Notes: generated from the letters alone by a model not told the origin. Shown: positions 42,986 through 51,826, counted from the stretch's first letter. The stretch: 64,000 nucleotides of DNA from Desulfobacteraceae bacterium UBA5616 (GCA_002423615.1 DIKO01000019.1:62001-126000), one strand, 5' to 3'. Numbers and translations are program-made.

Positions 42986-43001
42986 AGCAAATATCGTGCC
43001 T
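42986..43001 (-). promoter_or_regulatory. Sigma-54 (-24/-12) promoter of the nitronate monooxygenase gene
   Basis: On the minus strand the bases read AGGCAC-GATAT-TTGCT, matching TGGCAC-N5-TTGC(T) at every position but the first. The invariant GG and GC are correctly spaced. The start point would be near 42975, about 43 bases before the ATG, with a strong Shine-Dalgarno between. The divergent activator gene supports it. Confidence 0.75.
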
Positions 43002-43168
43002 TATTTCCGATTCTCCTGCAAACACATTTTTTCTAAGTAAATAGGAATTCTTATGAAAAACCATCCAATAAAGGCAATTTCTTTTGACAAATACGACAGA
43101 TAGAACTGGATTATAATTCAGTCTCCTGTTATTCTGCCGAATAGTTCAGTTTGGAATAAGGGGAAATC

Positions 43169-44722
43169 ATGGACGACAATAAATTTTTCAGGGAAGCCAC
43201 ATTAAGGATCTGCGGAAATCTCGAAATTGACAGGGCATTAAGGGAATGCCTGATCTACATCAGGGATTTTATGCCGGCAGACCTGATGGCTTTTGTGATC
43301 CATATTCCCGAGGACCAGGTATTCGAGACGGTTGCCGTGGCCAGGCAAAACGACAGCGACACCCTGCCCATCCGGATTCCCGTACCCGAGGAAAACCAGG
43401 CCCATTTGAAAGATCAGTTCGACAGTCCCCGCATCACCACCGTCAACTCCATCAGCAGAAGCGATTCCCTGGCCGGCATTAACCGGCAACTGGGCTTTCC
43501 CGACGGCGGCGGGATGGTCATGGAAATGGTGCTGGCCGGAAAAAAAATGGGCGCCTTGATCATCATCAACCAAAAAGGCGAACCTTACACCAGGGAACAT
43601 GAACGTCTCCTGTCCATGCTCAACGAACCTTTCGGCATCGCCCTGACCAACAGTCTTCGATACCGGAAGGCCAACCAGTTAAAAAACTTGCTGGCCGATG
43701 ACAAACGGTACCTGGAAAAGGAACTCCTGCGGAAAACCGGGGAAAAGATCATCGGGTCCTACAGCGGCCTGAAAAACGTCATGGAACTGGTGAAACAGGT
43801 GGCCCCCACGGACAGCCCGGTTTTACTCCAGGGAGAAACCGGCGTCGGGAAAGAGGTGATTGCCGGCGCTATTCATAAATCGTCCATGCGGAGGGAAGGG
43901 CCTTTCATCAAGGTCAATTGCGGGGCCATTACCGAATCCCTTATCGACAGCGAACTGTTCGGCCATGAAAAAGGGGCGTTCACCGGCGCCGTGTCAAGGA
44001 AAAGGGGACGATTTGAGAGGGCCGAAGGCGGCACCATATTTCTGGATGAATTTGCCGAACTTCCTCCCGAGTCTCAAACCCGGTTTTTACGGGTTCTCCA
44101 GGACAAGGAAATCGAGCGGGTCGGGGGCGAGCGTCCCATCAAGGTGGACTGCCGCATCATCGTCGCCACCAACCGCAACCTCGATGAAATGATCCGGCAC
44201 GCAAAATTCCGGTACGATCTGTACTACCGGATAAAGGTCTTTCCCATCACCATTCCCCCTTTAAGAAAAAGAAAATGGGATATTCCCGCCCTGACCCGGT
44301 ATTTTCTTCATAAAAAAGCAGGGGAACTGGCCCTTCCCGAATCCCCTGCCCTGGGACCCGGGGCCCTGGACCGGCTCATGGCCTACCACTGGCCCGGAAA
44401 TGTCCGTGAGCTGGAAAACACCATAGAGCGGGCTTTGATCATCAACAAGGGAAAGCCCCTGACGTTTAATGATCTCTGGCCGGACCCGCAGCAGCCCGTG
44501 GATTTCCAGGACACCTCCAGGGAGCCTTTCTTAAACCTGGATGAAGCGATGGCCCGTCATATCCGGAAAGCGTTGTACAAAACCGGGGGTAAAGTAGAGG
44601 GTGATGACGGTGCTGCCCGGATTTTATGCATCAATCCGGGAACCCTCAGGCAAAGAATGAGAAAACTCGGCATCCCCTTCGGCAGGGACGCCAAAACGGT
44701 TTATCGATCCCTTCCCGACTGA
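43169..44722 (+). CDS. Sigma-54-dependent activator with GAF sensor domain
   Basis: A 517-residue FhlA-like enhancer-binding protein. The N-terminal GAF domain covers about residues 5-165. The AAA+ domain has Walker A GETGVGKE (from 222), the canonical GAFTGA loop (about 270) and Walker B GGTIFLDEFAELP. A Fis-type HTH (GAARILCINPGTLRQRMRK) ends the protein. No receiver domain is present, so it should respond to a small molecule through GAF. GGGGA lies before the ATG. It is divergent from the nitronate monooxygenase gene and its -24/-12 promoter, its likely target. Confidence 0.93.
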   Translation: MDDNKFFREATLRICGNLEIDRALRECLIYIRDFMPADLMAFVIHIPEDQVFETVAVARQNDSDTLPIRIPVPEENQAHLKDQFDSPRITTVNSISRSDSLAGINRQLGFPDGGGMVMEMVLAGKKMGALIIINQKGEPYTREHERLLSMLNEPFGIALTNSLRYRKANQLKNLLADDKRYLEKELLRKTGEKIIGSYSGLKNVMELVKQVAPTDSPVLLQGETGVGKEVIAGAIHKSSMRREGPFIKVNCGAITESLIDSELFGHEKGAFTGAVSRKRGRFERAEGGTIFLDEFAELPPESQTRFLRVLQDKEIERVGGERPIKVDCRIIVATNRNLDEMIRHAKFRYDLYYRIKVFPITIPPLRKRKWDIPALTRYFLHKKAGELALPESPALGPGALDRLMAYHWPGNVRELENTIERALIINKGKPLTFNDLWPDPQQPVDFQDTSREPFLNLDEAMARHIRKALYKTGGKVEGDDGAARILCINPGTLRQRMRKLGIPFGRDAKTVYRSLPD

Positions 44723-44727
44723 TCCGG

Positions 44728-45492
44728 TTATTTTCCTTTTTTCAGACTTTCCAGCAATCCGTCGATGCGCCTGCGGGTTTCATCCGTTCCGATATAGGTC
44801 CTGAACAGCCACTCCTGTATCTTCATGGCCCCGTCCATATCCTGGTTCAACAGGGTGTGACCGAGTTGCTTGGTTTCCCTCAGCACGTCCTTGTCGAATG
44901 CCGCCATATTCCGGGCAATGTCCATTACGGGTTCAAGGAGCCCTCCGTCGGGAAAAACCCTGCTGACATACCCCATTTTCTCCGCCTCCGCCGCATCGTA
45001 GATCCTTCCCGTCAGAGCCACTTCCTTGGCCCGACCGAGTCCGATGATCCGCCACAGGGGGTCGAGTATGGGGGTCAGGGAAAGAACGATTTCCCGCTGC
45101 CCGAATTTGGCGCGCTCCGAAGCATAGCGGATGTCGCACATCATGGTCAGATCAAACCCCCCCGCGATGGCGGGGCCGCCTACGGCGGCGATCACCGGCC
45201 GGCTGCAGAACAGGATGGCCCGGTAAGCCCGGTGAAACAGGCCGGTAAAGGCCTCGTTGGATTCTTTTTTGATGGTCCGGATAAAGTTCAAATCGAATCC
45301 TGCGCTGAAATAGGTCTCCCCACCGGTGAGCACAGCCACGTTGACTTCGGGCATCCGGCTGATGCTTTCAAACAGGATAGCGATTTCCTCCAGCACCTCC
45401 GGCGACAACGCGTTTCTTTTTTCCGGACGATGAATCGTGACCAGGGCGACCCGGTCTTCCACGGAAAGCTTAAGATACTGTAAATCCATCAA
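44728..45492 (-). CDS. Enoyl-CoA hydratase/isomerase family protein
   Basis: A 254-residue crotonase-fold protein. The oxyanion-hole regions HRPEKRNALS and AVGGPAIAGGFDL are present. At the first catalytic glutamate position (GGGCEL in classical hydratases) it has Asp (AGGFDL), while the second glutamate remains in FGQREI. This pattern suggests an isomerase, hydrolase or atypical hydratase. It is the last gene of the operon with the 2-oxoacid oxidoreductase, 20 bases after the beta subunit, so it probably acts on the CoA ester made there or on a downstream product. Confidence 0.87.
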   Translation of the reverse strand: MMDLQYLKLSVEDRVALVTIHRPEKRNALSPEVLEEIAILFESISRMPEVNVAVLTGGETYFSAGFDLNFIRTIKKESNEAFTGLFHRAYRAILFCSRPVIAAVGGPAIAGGFDLTMMCDIRYASERAKFGQREIVLSLTPILDPLWRIIGLGRAKEVALTGRIYDAAEAEKMGYVSRVFPDGGLLEPVMDIARNMAAFDKDVLRETKQLGHTLLNQDMDGAMKIQEWLFRTYIGTDETRRRIDGLLESLKKGK

Positions 45493-45512
45493 TTCTCCTT
45501 TTTCATCGTTCT

Positions 45513-46385
45513 TTAAATTTTCTTTTGAAGCTGTTTCCAGTCTTCATCCACCATTTTTTGAATGGCATCCATGTCCTGATCCGTTAAATGGGCGAAACGG
45601 CCCTGGAGTTTCAGATAGTCTTTCACAGGGCGATCCCCCGTGTAATTCAAAGTATACCGGACACCCTCCTCCACCTCATACAGGGGAAACAGATTTGTCC
45701 GGACCGCCAGGCGGGCGATTTTAACGGACATTTCGGAAGGCATCCGCCACCCCGTGGGGCAGGATGCAAAGATGTGGATAAACCGCGAACCGCCCTTCAG
45801 GGATTTGGCCTTTTTGAACTTCAGGATCATATCCTCCGGAAACGCGATGGATGCGGTGGCGGCATAGGTGATACGATGAGCGGCCAGCGCTTCAACGATA
45901 TTTTTTTTCCGCGTTCTCTTCCAGTCCTTCCCCGGCGTCGTGGTGGTGCGGGCTCCGGCAGGCGTGGCTGAACTCCGCTGGACCCCCGTGTTCATGTAGG
46001 CTTCATTGTCGTAGCACGCATAGATAAAGTCCTCGTTTCGTTCAACCGCTCCGCTTAGGGCCTGAAACCCGATATCAAAGGTACCGCCGTCCCCGGCCCA
46101 GGTCATCACCGTGGTTTCCGTGTCCCCCCTCATGTCCAGGGCGGCCCGCAGTCCGCTTGCCGCAGCGGCACCCGAGGCAAAGGCCGTGTGCAGGATGGGG
46201 ACTTTCAGCGCCGTCTGGGGATGGGACCCGGACATGACGCCCCAGCAGCAGGCCGGCATGACGATGATGGTCTTCTCCCCAAGCGCCTTCAAGGCGAATT
46301 TCATGGCGATGGCGGCCCCACATCCCGGGCATCCCACATGCCCGGAATACATATAATCATTCTGCGGTATATCGAACGGTTTCAT
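45513..46385 (-). CDS. 2-oxoacid:acceptor oxidoreductase beta subunit (TPP-binding)
   Basis: A 290-residue PorB-type subunit. It has the N-terminal cysteine motif GHVGCPGCGAAIAMK and the TPP/Mg motif GDGGTFDIGFQALSGAVERN, then DNEAYMNTG and QRSSATPAGA, as in pyruvate:ferredoxin oxidoreductase beta chains and the PadI subunit of phenylglyoxylate oxidoreductase. Together with the alpha and gamma subunits it oxidatively decarboxylates a 2-oxoacid to acyl-CoA. It starts 18 bases after the alpha subunit stop. Confidence 0.9.
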   Translation of the reverse strand: MKPFDIPQNDYMYSGHVGCPGCGAAIAMKFALKALGEKTIIVMPACCWGVMSGSHPQTALKVPILHTAFASGAAAASGLRAALDMRGDTETTVMTWAGDGGTFDIGFQALSGAVERNEDFIYACYDNEAYMNTGVQRSSATPAGARTTTTPGKDWKRTRKKNIVEALAAHRITYAATASIAFPEDMILKFKKAKSLKGGSRFIHIFASCPTGWRMPSEMSVKIARLAVRTNLFPLYEVEEGVRYTLNYTGDRPVKDYLKLQGRFAHLTDQDMDAIQKMVDEDWKQLQKKI

Positions 46386-46403
46386 TTAAATTCTCCGGTA
46401 CAT

Positions 46404-47564
46404 TCATTCATCCGGTCGCAGACCGATCCAGACGCTCTCCGGTTCCGGTTTTTCAGTATTCCGCGTGATCCTGTAGATCTCACGCACGGTGTCGGGCGTG
46501 ATGTCCCTTCCCCCCAGCCCGGCGATATAGCTGTAAACTCCCGGCCGATGGTCCGAGTTGAAAAGGGCGGCTTTGATTTCCTGGGCAAAAATACCGCCGA
46601 CGCCGAAGGAACAGTTGCGATCGATCACCGCCACTTTTCGTGCCCTCTTCAGGACTTCACTGACGATTTTTGACGGAAAAGGCCTGAACAGTCTGATCTT
46701 CAACAGTCCCACCTTTTCCCCTTCCTCCCTTAGTCCGGAAACCACCTCCCGGCACACGCCGACAGCCGTTCCCGCAGCCACAAGGACAATCTCGGCATCT
46801 TCACATAAATGCTGTTCAATCCGCCCGTACTTCCGATTGAACACCCGGTAAAATGCGTCCTCGGTTTCGTTCAAACACTCCCCCGCCATCTGCATGGCCA
46901 TCTGGACGGAATGGCGCATTTCCATATATACCCCGGGCGGAGACATCTGGCCCATGTTGCAGGGATTCGCCGTGTCCACCACCACCCGGGGGAAAAACGC
47001 CGGCAGGAACCGGTCAGCCGATTCCCGGTCCGGAACATCCACCGGCTCCCAGGTATGGGAAAGAAAAAACGCATCCAGCACCACCATGACGGGTAGGTTG
47101 ACCTCTTCCGCCAGTCGAAACGCCATCAGGGTCGTGTCCAGAACTTCCTGTCCGTCCTCGCAGTACAACTGGATCCAGCCAGTGTCCCGCTGGGCCAGGC
47201 TGTCGGTCTGATCCATCCAGATATTCCAGCCAGGGGCCAGGGCACGGTTGACCTCGGCCATAACGATGGGAAGACGGGCCCCCGAAGCCCAGTGCAGGAG
47301 TTCATGCATGTAGGCAAGCCCCTGGGACGATGTTGCGGTAAACGTGCGGACCCCGCCGGAGGATGCGCCGATGGCCGCGGCCATGGCCGAATGTTCACTC
47401 TCTACGCAGATAAACCGGGCGTCCAGGGACCCCTCGGCGCAGGCTTCCGAAATGGCTTCCACGATATGGGTCTGCGGCGTGATCGGATAGGCGGAAACGA
47501 CCCGGACGCGGGCCAGTTTTACGGCCTCGGAAACAGCATGGCTTCCTTCCAGGACTTTTTTCAT
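46404..47564 (-). CDS. 2-oxoacid:acceptor oxidoreductase alpha subunit
   Basis: A 387-residue PorA-type subunit: GSHAVSEAVKLARVRVVSAYP, ITPQTHIVEAISE, TATSSQGLAYMHELLHWASG and RNCSFGVGGIFAQEIKAAL identify the pyrimidine-binding and core domains. The ATG at 47564 follows GAGGAGG at seven bases and overlaps the preceding stop codon by 4 bases, showing translational coupling; the frame extends upstream to 47705, but that part is not coding. The substrate is not evident from sequence. Confidence 0.92.
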   Translation of the reverse strand: MKKVLEGSHAVSEAVKLARVRVVSAYPITPQTHIVEAISEACAEGSLDARFICVESEHSAMAAAIGASSGGVRTFTATSSQGLAYMHELLHWASGARLPIVMAEVNRALAPGWNIWMDQTDSLAQRDTGWIQLYCEDGQEVLDTTLMAFRLAEEVNLPVMVVLDAFFLSHTWEPVDVPDRESADRFLPAFFPRVVVDTANPCNMGQMSPPGVYMEMRHSVQMAMQMAGECLNETEDAFYRVFNRKYGRIEQHLCEDAEIVLVAAGTAVGVCREVVSGLREEGEKVGLLKIRLFRPFPSKIVSEVLKRARKVAVIDRNCSFGVGGIFAQEIKAALFNSDHRPGVYSYIAGLGGRDITPDTVREIYRITRNTEKPEPESVWIGLRPDE

Positions 47565-49252
47565 ACCGGTTCCTCCTCTAAATCCATGGCGCATCGCGGG
47601 CATTCCACAACACAGATGCCGCATCCCTTGCAGTAGTCCATGTCGATGCGCCTGGCCGATCCATCCTCCTTGACAACGGCCACCTCCGGGCAGAAAACCC
47701 GGCAATTGTCGCAGTCATTGCAGATTCCGCAGTTAAAGCAGCGGCGGGCCTCATCGACGGCCACGTCCTCACCGGCCGTGTTTTCCTCGGAAGATTTGAG
47801 AACCCGGGGACGGGGTGGAAAGTAATCCGTGTTGATATCCCCGTAAGATACCACCCGCCTGCTTCTCTCCTTTCGCTCGCCGCCGATATACATCTCCATG
47901 GAAAGGGAGGGCCCGGCGCCTACGTGGAAGGCTTTCAATTTCTCAGGGATATCGTGCTTTCCCTCGGTGAAGAGCAGGTCCAGAACCATGGCCGCCTGTT
48001 TTCCGGAAGCCACGGCATCGGGGATGCTTTTCCGGCTGTTGGTAAGATCACCTCCGTATACCAGGGGGATTTCATGGACGACCGCCGTGCAATGGCTTAA
48101 GGGGATCTGCCGCGCATCGCCCGGCAACGGCGGTATCCACAAATCGGCCGGTCCCGCGCCGATGGCGGTAAAGACTTGTCCGGCGGTTATGGAGAAAACG
48201 TCGGTCCCATCCGGAATCGCCCCCATCCGTCCCCGGACTTTTTCTCCTGTAGACTTCATTTTCTGCAATACAAGCCGGTAGCTCCCGCCCTGTTTTTCAA
48301 TCCTTACCGGGGAAACCAGCTCCATAATCCGAACCCCTTCCGCCATAGCCGGCTCGATTTCTTGCTCAAAGGCCGGCATATCCGACCGTGTTCGGCGATA
48401 CGCAATGGTCACACCAAGGCCGGAGCGGGCCAGTGTTCGGGCCACGTCAACGGCCGTGTTCCCCCCGCCGATCACCCATACCGGACCCTTTACGTCCGGT
48501 AGTTCTCCCTGTTTGACACCGGCAAGAAAATCAAGGCCGTCCAGGGCAAAGGGTTCTCCGGGGATGTTCATCGTAAGGCTTTTTCCGTGACCGGCGCCGA
48601 TAAAGACCCCGCTGTAACTTCGGCAGAGGTCTTCCAGAAAGTCTGCGGATACGGAGGCGTTGCAATGGATCTGAACCCCCATGCTTTGGATGCGTCGTAT
48701 TTCCCATGCCGGGACATCTTCAGGCAACCGGTATGAGGGTATGCCCCAGCGAAGGACCCCGCCGGGTTCCGGCCGGGATTCGAACACGTCGCATCCGTAA
48801 CCCAGGAGGCTCAGAAAATAGGCGGCGGAGAGCCCCGCCGGTCCCGCCCCCACGACGGCAATCTTTTTCCCCCTGGGGGGAAATCGAAAGACCGTGGGCT
48901 GGATGCGCCCGTGCAGGGCTTCATCCCCCAGAAATCTTTCAATTCCGTTGATGGCCACCGCGCAGTCGAGTCCGGCTCTGTTGCAGGAGTTCTCGCAGGG
49001 GTGATAACACACCCGTCCGCACACCGCTGGAAAGGGGTTCTCGACCAGCAGGCATTCCAGCGCCTGCTGGTATAATCCCCGGCCGATGAGTCTTTCGATA
49101 CGGGCCACATCCTCTCCTGCGGGGCATGCCTCAGCGCAAGGGGCTGTTTTGCCGGCGAAACCGGGCCGTACATACCGCCAGGAACCTGTTTTATTGATTT
49201 CCGTGGAAATCGTCGATCGGGATATCTTTAATGGGATTTGCCTTGATGTCAT
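47561..49252 (-). CDS. FAD/NAD(P)-dependent Fe-S oxidoreductase fused to a two-cluster ferredoxin (Por/Pad electron-transfer subunit)
   Basis: About 563 residues. The N-terminal GltD-like Fe-S domain has CAEACPAG and VCGRVCYHPCENSC. An FAD Rossmann motif (VVGAGPAGLSAAYFL) and an NAD(P) Rossmann motif (VIGGGNTAVDVARTL) follow. The C-terminus carries a 2x[4Fe-4S] ferredoxin (CFNCGICNDCDNC and CKGCGICVVECPRC). This merges the epsilon (PadH-like) and delta (PadF-like) roles of phenylglyoxylate:NAD+ oxidoreductase in one chain, linking 2-oxoacid oxidation to NAD(P). The start is uncertain because it overlaps the gamma gene; the ATG at 49252 is preceded by GGAAG, but a start nearer 49210 would match the conserved part. 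Confidence 0.87.
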   Translation of the reverse strand: MTSRQIPLKISRSTISTEINKTGSWRYVRPGFAGKTAPCAEACPAGEDVARIERLIGRGLYQQALECLLVENPFPAVCGRVCYHPCENSCNRAGLDCAVAINGIERFLGDEALHGRIQPTVFRFPPRGKKIAVVGAGPAGLSAAYFLSLLGYGCDVFESRPEPGGVLRWGIPSYRLPEDVPAWEIRRIQSMGVQIHCNASVSADFLEDLCRSYSGVFIGAGHGKSLTMNIPGEPFALDGLDFLAGVKQGELPDVKGPVWVIGGGNTAVDVARTLARSGLGVTIAYRRTRSDMPAFEQEIEPAMAEGVRIMELVSPVRIEKQGGSYRLVLQKMKSTGEKVRGRMGAIPDGTDVFSITAGQVFTAIGAGPADLWIPPLPGDARQIPLSHCTAVVHEIPLVYGGDLTNSRKSIPDAVASGKQAAMVLDLLFTEGKHDIPEKLKAFHVGAGPSLSMEMYIGGERKERSRRVVSYGDINTDYFPPRPRVLKSSEENTAGEDVAVDEARRCFNCGICNDCDNCRVFCPEVAVVKEDGSARRIDMDYCKGCGICVVECPRCAMDLEEEPV

Positions 49253-49820
49253 CCGCTTCCAGCACCTTTCCATGCACGCAAACCGTTTCGTAGGCTTCTC
49301 TCGCCGCCAGAACATTATGTTCCGTTTTTACGGCAATTTCTTCGCCAATGGCCCCAACCACATCAGCCAGGGGCGGCTTTTTCAGGAGCCCGGCGAACGC
49401 ACCGACCATAGCCGTGTTGATCATGGGGTGGGTGCGGGTCCCCAGCCCGTATTTGACGGCGATTTGCGTTGCATCCACCCATGCCAGCCGAAATCCGGCA
49501 AAGGGCTTCAGATTCTCCGGCACCTGTCTGGCGTTCAACAACACCCATCCTCCGGGTTTGAGCCCGGCTGTAATGTCAACGGTGCTTAAAAGTTTGGCGT
49601 CCTGAACCACCACATGGTCCGGCGTATAGATATTGCATCTGACCTGGATTTTTTTTTGGTCCAGGCGAAGATAAGCTTCCACCGGAGCTCCCCGGCGCTC
49701 TACGCCGAAAAGGGGAAAGGTCTGGACCCAAAGGCCTGCCTTGAAGAAGGCCTTGGCCATCAATATGGCGGCCACCACCGTCCCCTGACCTCCCCGCCCG
49801 TGAAAACGGATTTCTTCCAT
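49191..49820 (-). CDS. 2-oxoacid:acceptor oxidoreductase gamma subunit
   Basis: A 209-residue PorG/PadE-type subunit. The glycine motif FHGRGGQGTVVAAILMAKAF, the segment FPLFGVERRGAPVEAYLR and THPMINTAMVGAFAG are diagnostic. It is the first gene of the five-gene minus-strand operon and overlaps the next gene by about 60 bases. The small ligase-like domain typically binds at the CoA site in this family. Confidence 0.92.
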   Translation of the reverse strand: MEEIRFHGRGGQGTVVAAILMAKAFFKAGLWVQTFPLFGVERRGAPVEAYLRLDQKKIQVRCNIYTPDHVVVQDAKLLSTVDITAGLKPGGWVLLNARQVPENLKPFAGFRLAWVDATQIAVKYGLGTRTHPMINTAMVGAFAGLLKKPPLADVVGAIGEEIAVKTEHNVLAAREAYETVCVHGKVLEADDIKANPIKDIPIDDFHGNQ

Positions 49821-49848
49821 GATCCATCCCCGACATTAAAAGTTTTTC

Positions 49849-49937
49849 ACCATCCGGATGAAGGGATATTTCCGATTTTTGCTCATAACAGATTTGTCAT
49901 CCGAACAAAACCAAATTGTGCGTTTCATCCGGATGGT
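49849..49937. promoter_or_regulatory. Repeated CATCCGGATG palindromes upstream of the oxidoreductase operon
   Basis: The perfect palindrome CATCCGGATG occurs at 49851-49860 and 49926-49935 (75 bases apart), with a half-site CATCCGAA at 49898-49905 between them. The outer copies also form a 14-bp inverted repeat (49849-49862 with 49924-49937). The array sits just upstream of the gamma subunit gene, where operators would be expected. No regulator is identified. Confidence 0.5.
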
Positions 49938-50029
49938 TTTTTCGTGTAAACAAAAAAAACAGAGCGGGCAAAAAGCGAAAAGTTATCCTCCGGACCCGAA
50001 TCCGGCAATACATCCAGCGGAATATTAAC

Positions 50030-50058
50030 TTGAAATGAGATGGGATAGAAGGTAATGT
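50030..50058 (+). promoter_or_regulatory. Weak candidate promoter of the gsp operon
   Basis: TTGAAA (50030-50035), a 17-base spacer and TAATGT (50053-50058) precede gspF by about 50 bases. It is only a motif match. Confidence 0.3.
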
Positions 50059-50109
50059 ATTCAAAATATATTTTTATTGAAACATGTAATTTTTGACCCC
50101 AGGGTTAAC

Positions 50110-51339
50110 ATGCCAGTCTACGAATACGCCGCCCTTGACCGGAAGGGAAAAAACAGAACCGGAATCCTGGATGCGGAAAGCGCCCTGGCGGCTCGGCAGA
50201 AGATCAGGGAATCGGGAAGTTTCCCGGTGTCGATCAGGGAAATTCATGATTCCGCCGGCCGGAAGCAATCCTCCAAAACCTATGCGATTTCCCGGTATTT
50301 TTCCCGGATGAAATCCGGCGACACCGCCGTCATGACCCGGCAACTCTCCACCCTGCTGTCCGCAGGCCTTCCCCTGGTGACGACCATCGACACGTTAATC
50401 CCCCAAACCAAGGTCCATGCCTACAAAGCCATGCTGGCACGGATCAAGGACGCCATTGTGGAAGGAAACAGTTTTGCCGACGCCCTTTCGATGTATCCGA
50501 ATGTTTTTTCGTCTCTTTATATCAACATGGTACGGGCCGGCGAGAGTTCCGGGACTCTTGAAATCGTGCTGGGAAGGCTGGCGGACATCACCGAGAATCA
50601 GCAGGCGCTCAACCAGCGCGTCAAGTCTGCAATGGCCTATCCGATTTTGATGACCGTAATCGGGGTTTCCGTTCTGTTTTTCCTGCTGACCGTGGTCGTC
50701 CCTCAGATAACCACCATTTTCGAGGATCTGGGACGGACACTGCCCACTCCCACCCTGATCCTGATCCATACCAGCAGTTTTTTAAAAACCTGGTGGTGGG
50801 CCTTTCTCATCCTCGGGGTCGTCATCGCATTCGCTCTCAAACGGTTGAAAAAAACCGATAAGGGGCGGTATTACTGGGACAGGGCAAAACTGGATCTGCC
50901 GGTTTTCGGCCCTCTGATCCGAAAACTTTCCATATCCCGGTTTTCCCGGACACTTGGATCCCTTCTCGAAAACGGGGTCTCCCTACTGTCTGCCCTGGAA
51001 ATCGTCAAGAATATCTCAGATAATGTCCTGATCGTAAAAACGGTGGAAAAAGCCGCCGAAAACGTATCCAAAGGGCAGAGTCTGGCCGCCTCGCTGGGAG
51101 AGGGGGACATCTTCCCCAATCTTCCGATTCAAATGATCCGGGTGGGCGAACAAAGCGGAGAACTTGAACCCATGCTGGAAAAGGTCGCCGACATCTATGA
51201 AAGAGAAGTGGAATCCGGCATTATGAGCCTCACCTCCCTTCTGGAGCCGGTGATGATTCTTTTGATGGCCGTTATCGTCGGATTTATCGTTTTGTCGATC
51301 ACCCTTCCCATTTTTGAAATGAACCAGTTGGTGATGTAA
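50110..51339 (+). CDS. gspF: Type II secretion inner-membrane platform protein GspF
   Basis: A polytopic platform protein of about 409 residues with two T2SSF domains. The start MPVYEYAALDRKGK is the standard GspF N-terminus and is preferred to a TTG at 50077. RQLSTLLSAGLPL and the duplicated SRFSRTLGSLLENGVSLL mark the two repeats, each ending in membrane helices (VLFFLLTVVVPQITTIF, then MILLMAVIVGFIVLSITLP). It couples the GspE ATPase to pseudopilus growth. It is the first gene of the gsp operon. Confidence 0.95.
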   Translation: MPVYEYAALDRKGKNRTGILDAESALAARQKIRESGSFPVSIREIHDSAGRKQSSKTYAISRYFSRMKSGDTAVMTRQLSTLLSAGLPLVTTIDTLIPQTKVHAYKAMLARIKDAIVEGNSFADALSMYPNVFSSLYINMVRAGESSGTLEIVLGRLADITENQQALNQRVKSAMAYPILMTVIGVSVLFFLLTVVVPQITTIFEDLGRTLPTPTLILIHTSSFLKTWWWAFLILGVVIAFALKRLKKTDKGRYYWDRAKLDLPVFGPLIRKLSISRFSRTLGSLLENGVSLLSALEIVKNISDNVLIVKTVEKAAENVSKGQSLAASLGEGDIFPNLPIQMIRVGEQSGELEPMLEKVADIYEREVESGIMSLTSLLEPVMILLMAVIVGFIVLSITLPIFEMNQLVM

Positions 51340-51379
51340 CCTACAGGAGGGTCATTCAAATCCTGTTGCCGGAGGTGCA

Positions 51380-51826
51380 ATGAAATTAAAAAAGCGTTCA
51401 ATCCTAAACAGTCAAATGGGGTTTACCCTGATTGAGCTGATGGTGGTTATTGTCATTTTAGGTATTCTCATCGGTATCGTCGCCCCCCGGATCATGGATG
51501 AACCGGGAAAGGCCAAGCAGGTGAAGGCAAAGGTTCAAATCAAGGCCCTCGAATCGGCCCTGAAAACCTACAAGCTCGACAACGGTGGATATCCCACCAC
51601 GGAGCAGGGGCTTCTGGCTCTGGTGGAAGCCCCATCCACGGCTAAAAACTGGCGCAAGAACGGGTATCTGGAAAAACAGGCCCTTCCCAGAGACCCGTGG
51701 GATAATGATTATATTTACCTGAGCCCCGGAGTTCACGGCGATTTTGATATTGTTTCCTACGGAGCCGATGGAATGCCCGGCGGAGAGGATGAAAACCAGG
51801 ACATCAACAACTGGGAAATCGAATAG
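51380..51826 (+). CDS. gspG: Major pseudopilin GspG
   Basis: A 148-residue pseudopilin. The prepilin peptidase site is MG/FTLIELMVVIVILGIL, with Glu at position +5 of the mature protein. The C-terminal body has the GspG signature GGYPTTEQGLLALV, LPRDPWDNDYIYLSPG and a calcium-site-like tail (GADGMPGGEDENQDINNW). GGAGG precedes the ATG. It builds the shaft that pushes substrate through the secretin. Confidence 0.96.
   Translation: MKLKKRSILNSQMGFTLIELMVVIVILGILIGIVAPRIMDEPGKAKQVKAKVQIKALESALKTYKLDNGGYPTTEQGLLALVEAPSTAKNWRKNGYLEKQALPRDPWDNDYIYLSPGVHGDFDIVSYGADGMPGGEDENQDINNWEIE

Noticed and set aside
49849..49937. Inverted repeat followed by TTTTTT read as a plus-strand terminator
   Set aside because: No plus-strand gene ends nearby, the loop is over 60 bases, and each arm is itself a perfect palindrome, which fits operators better.
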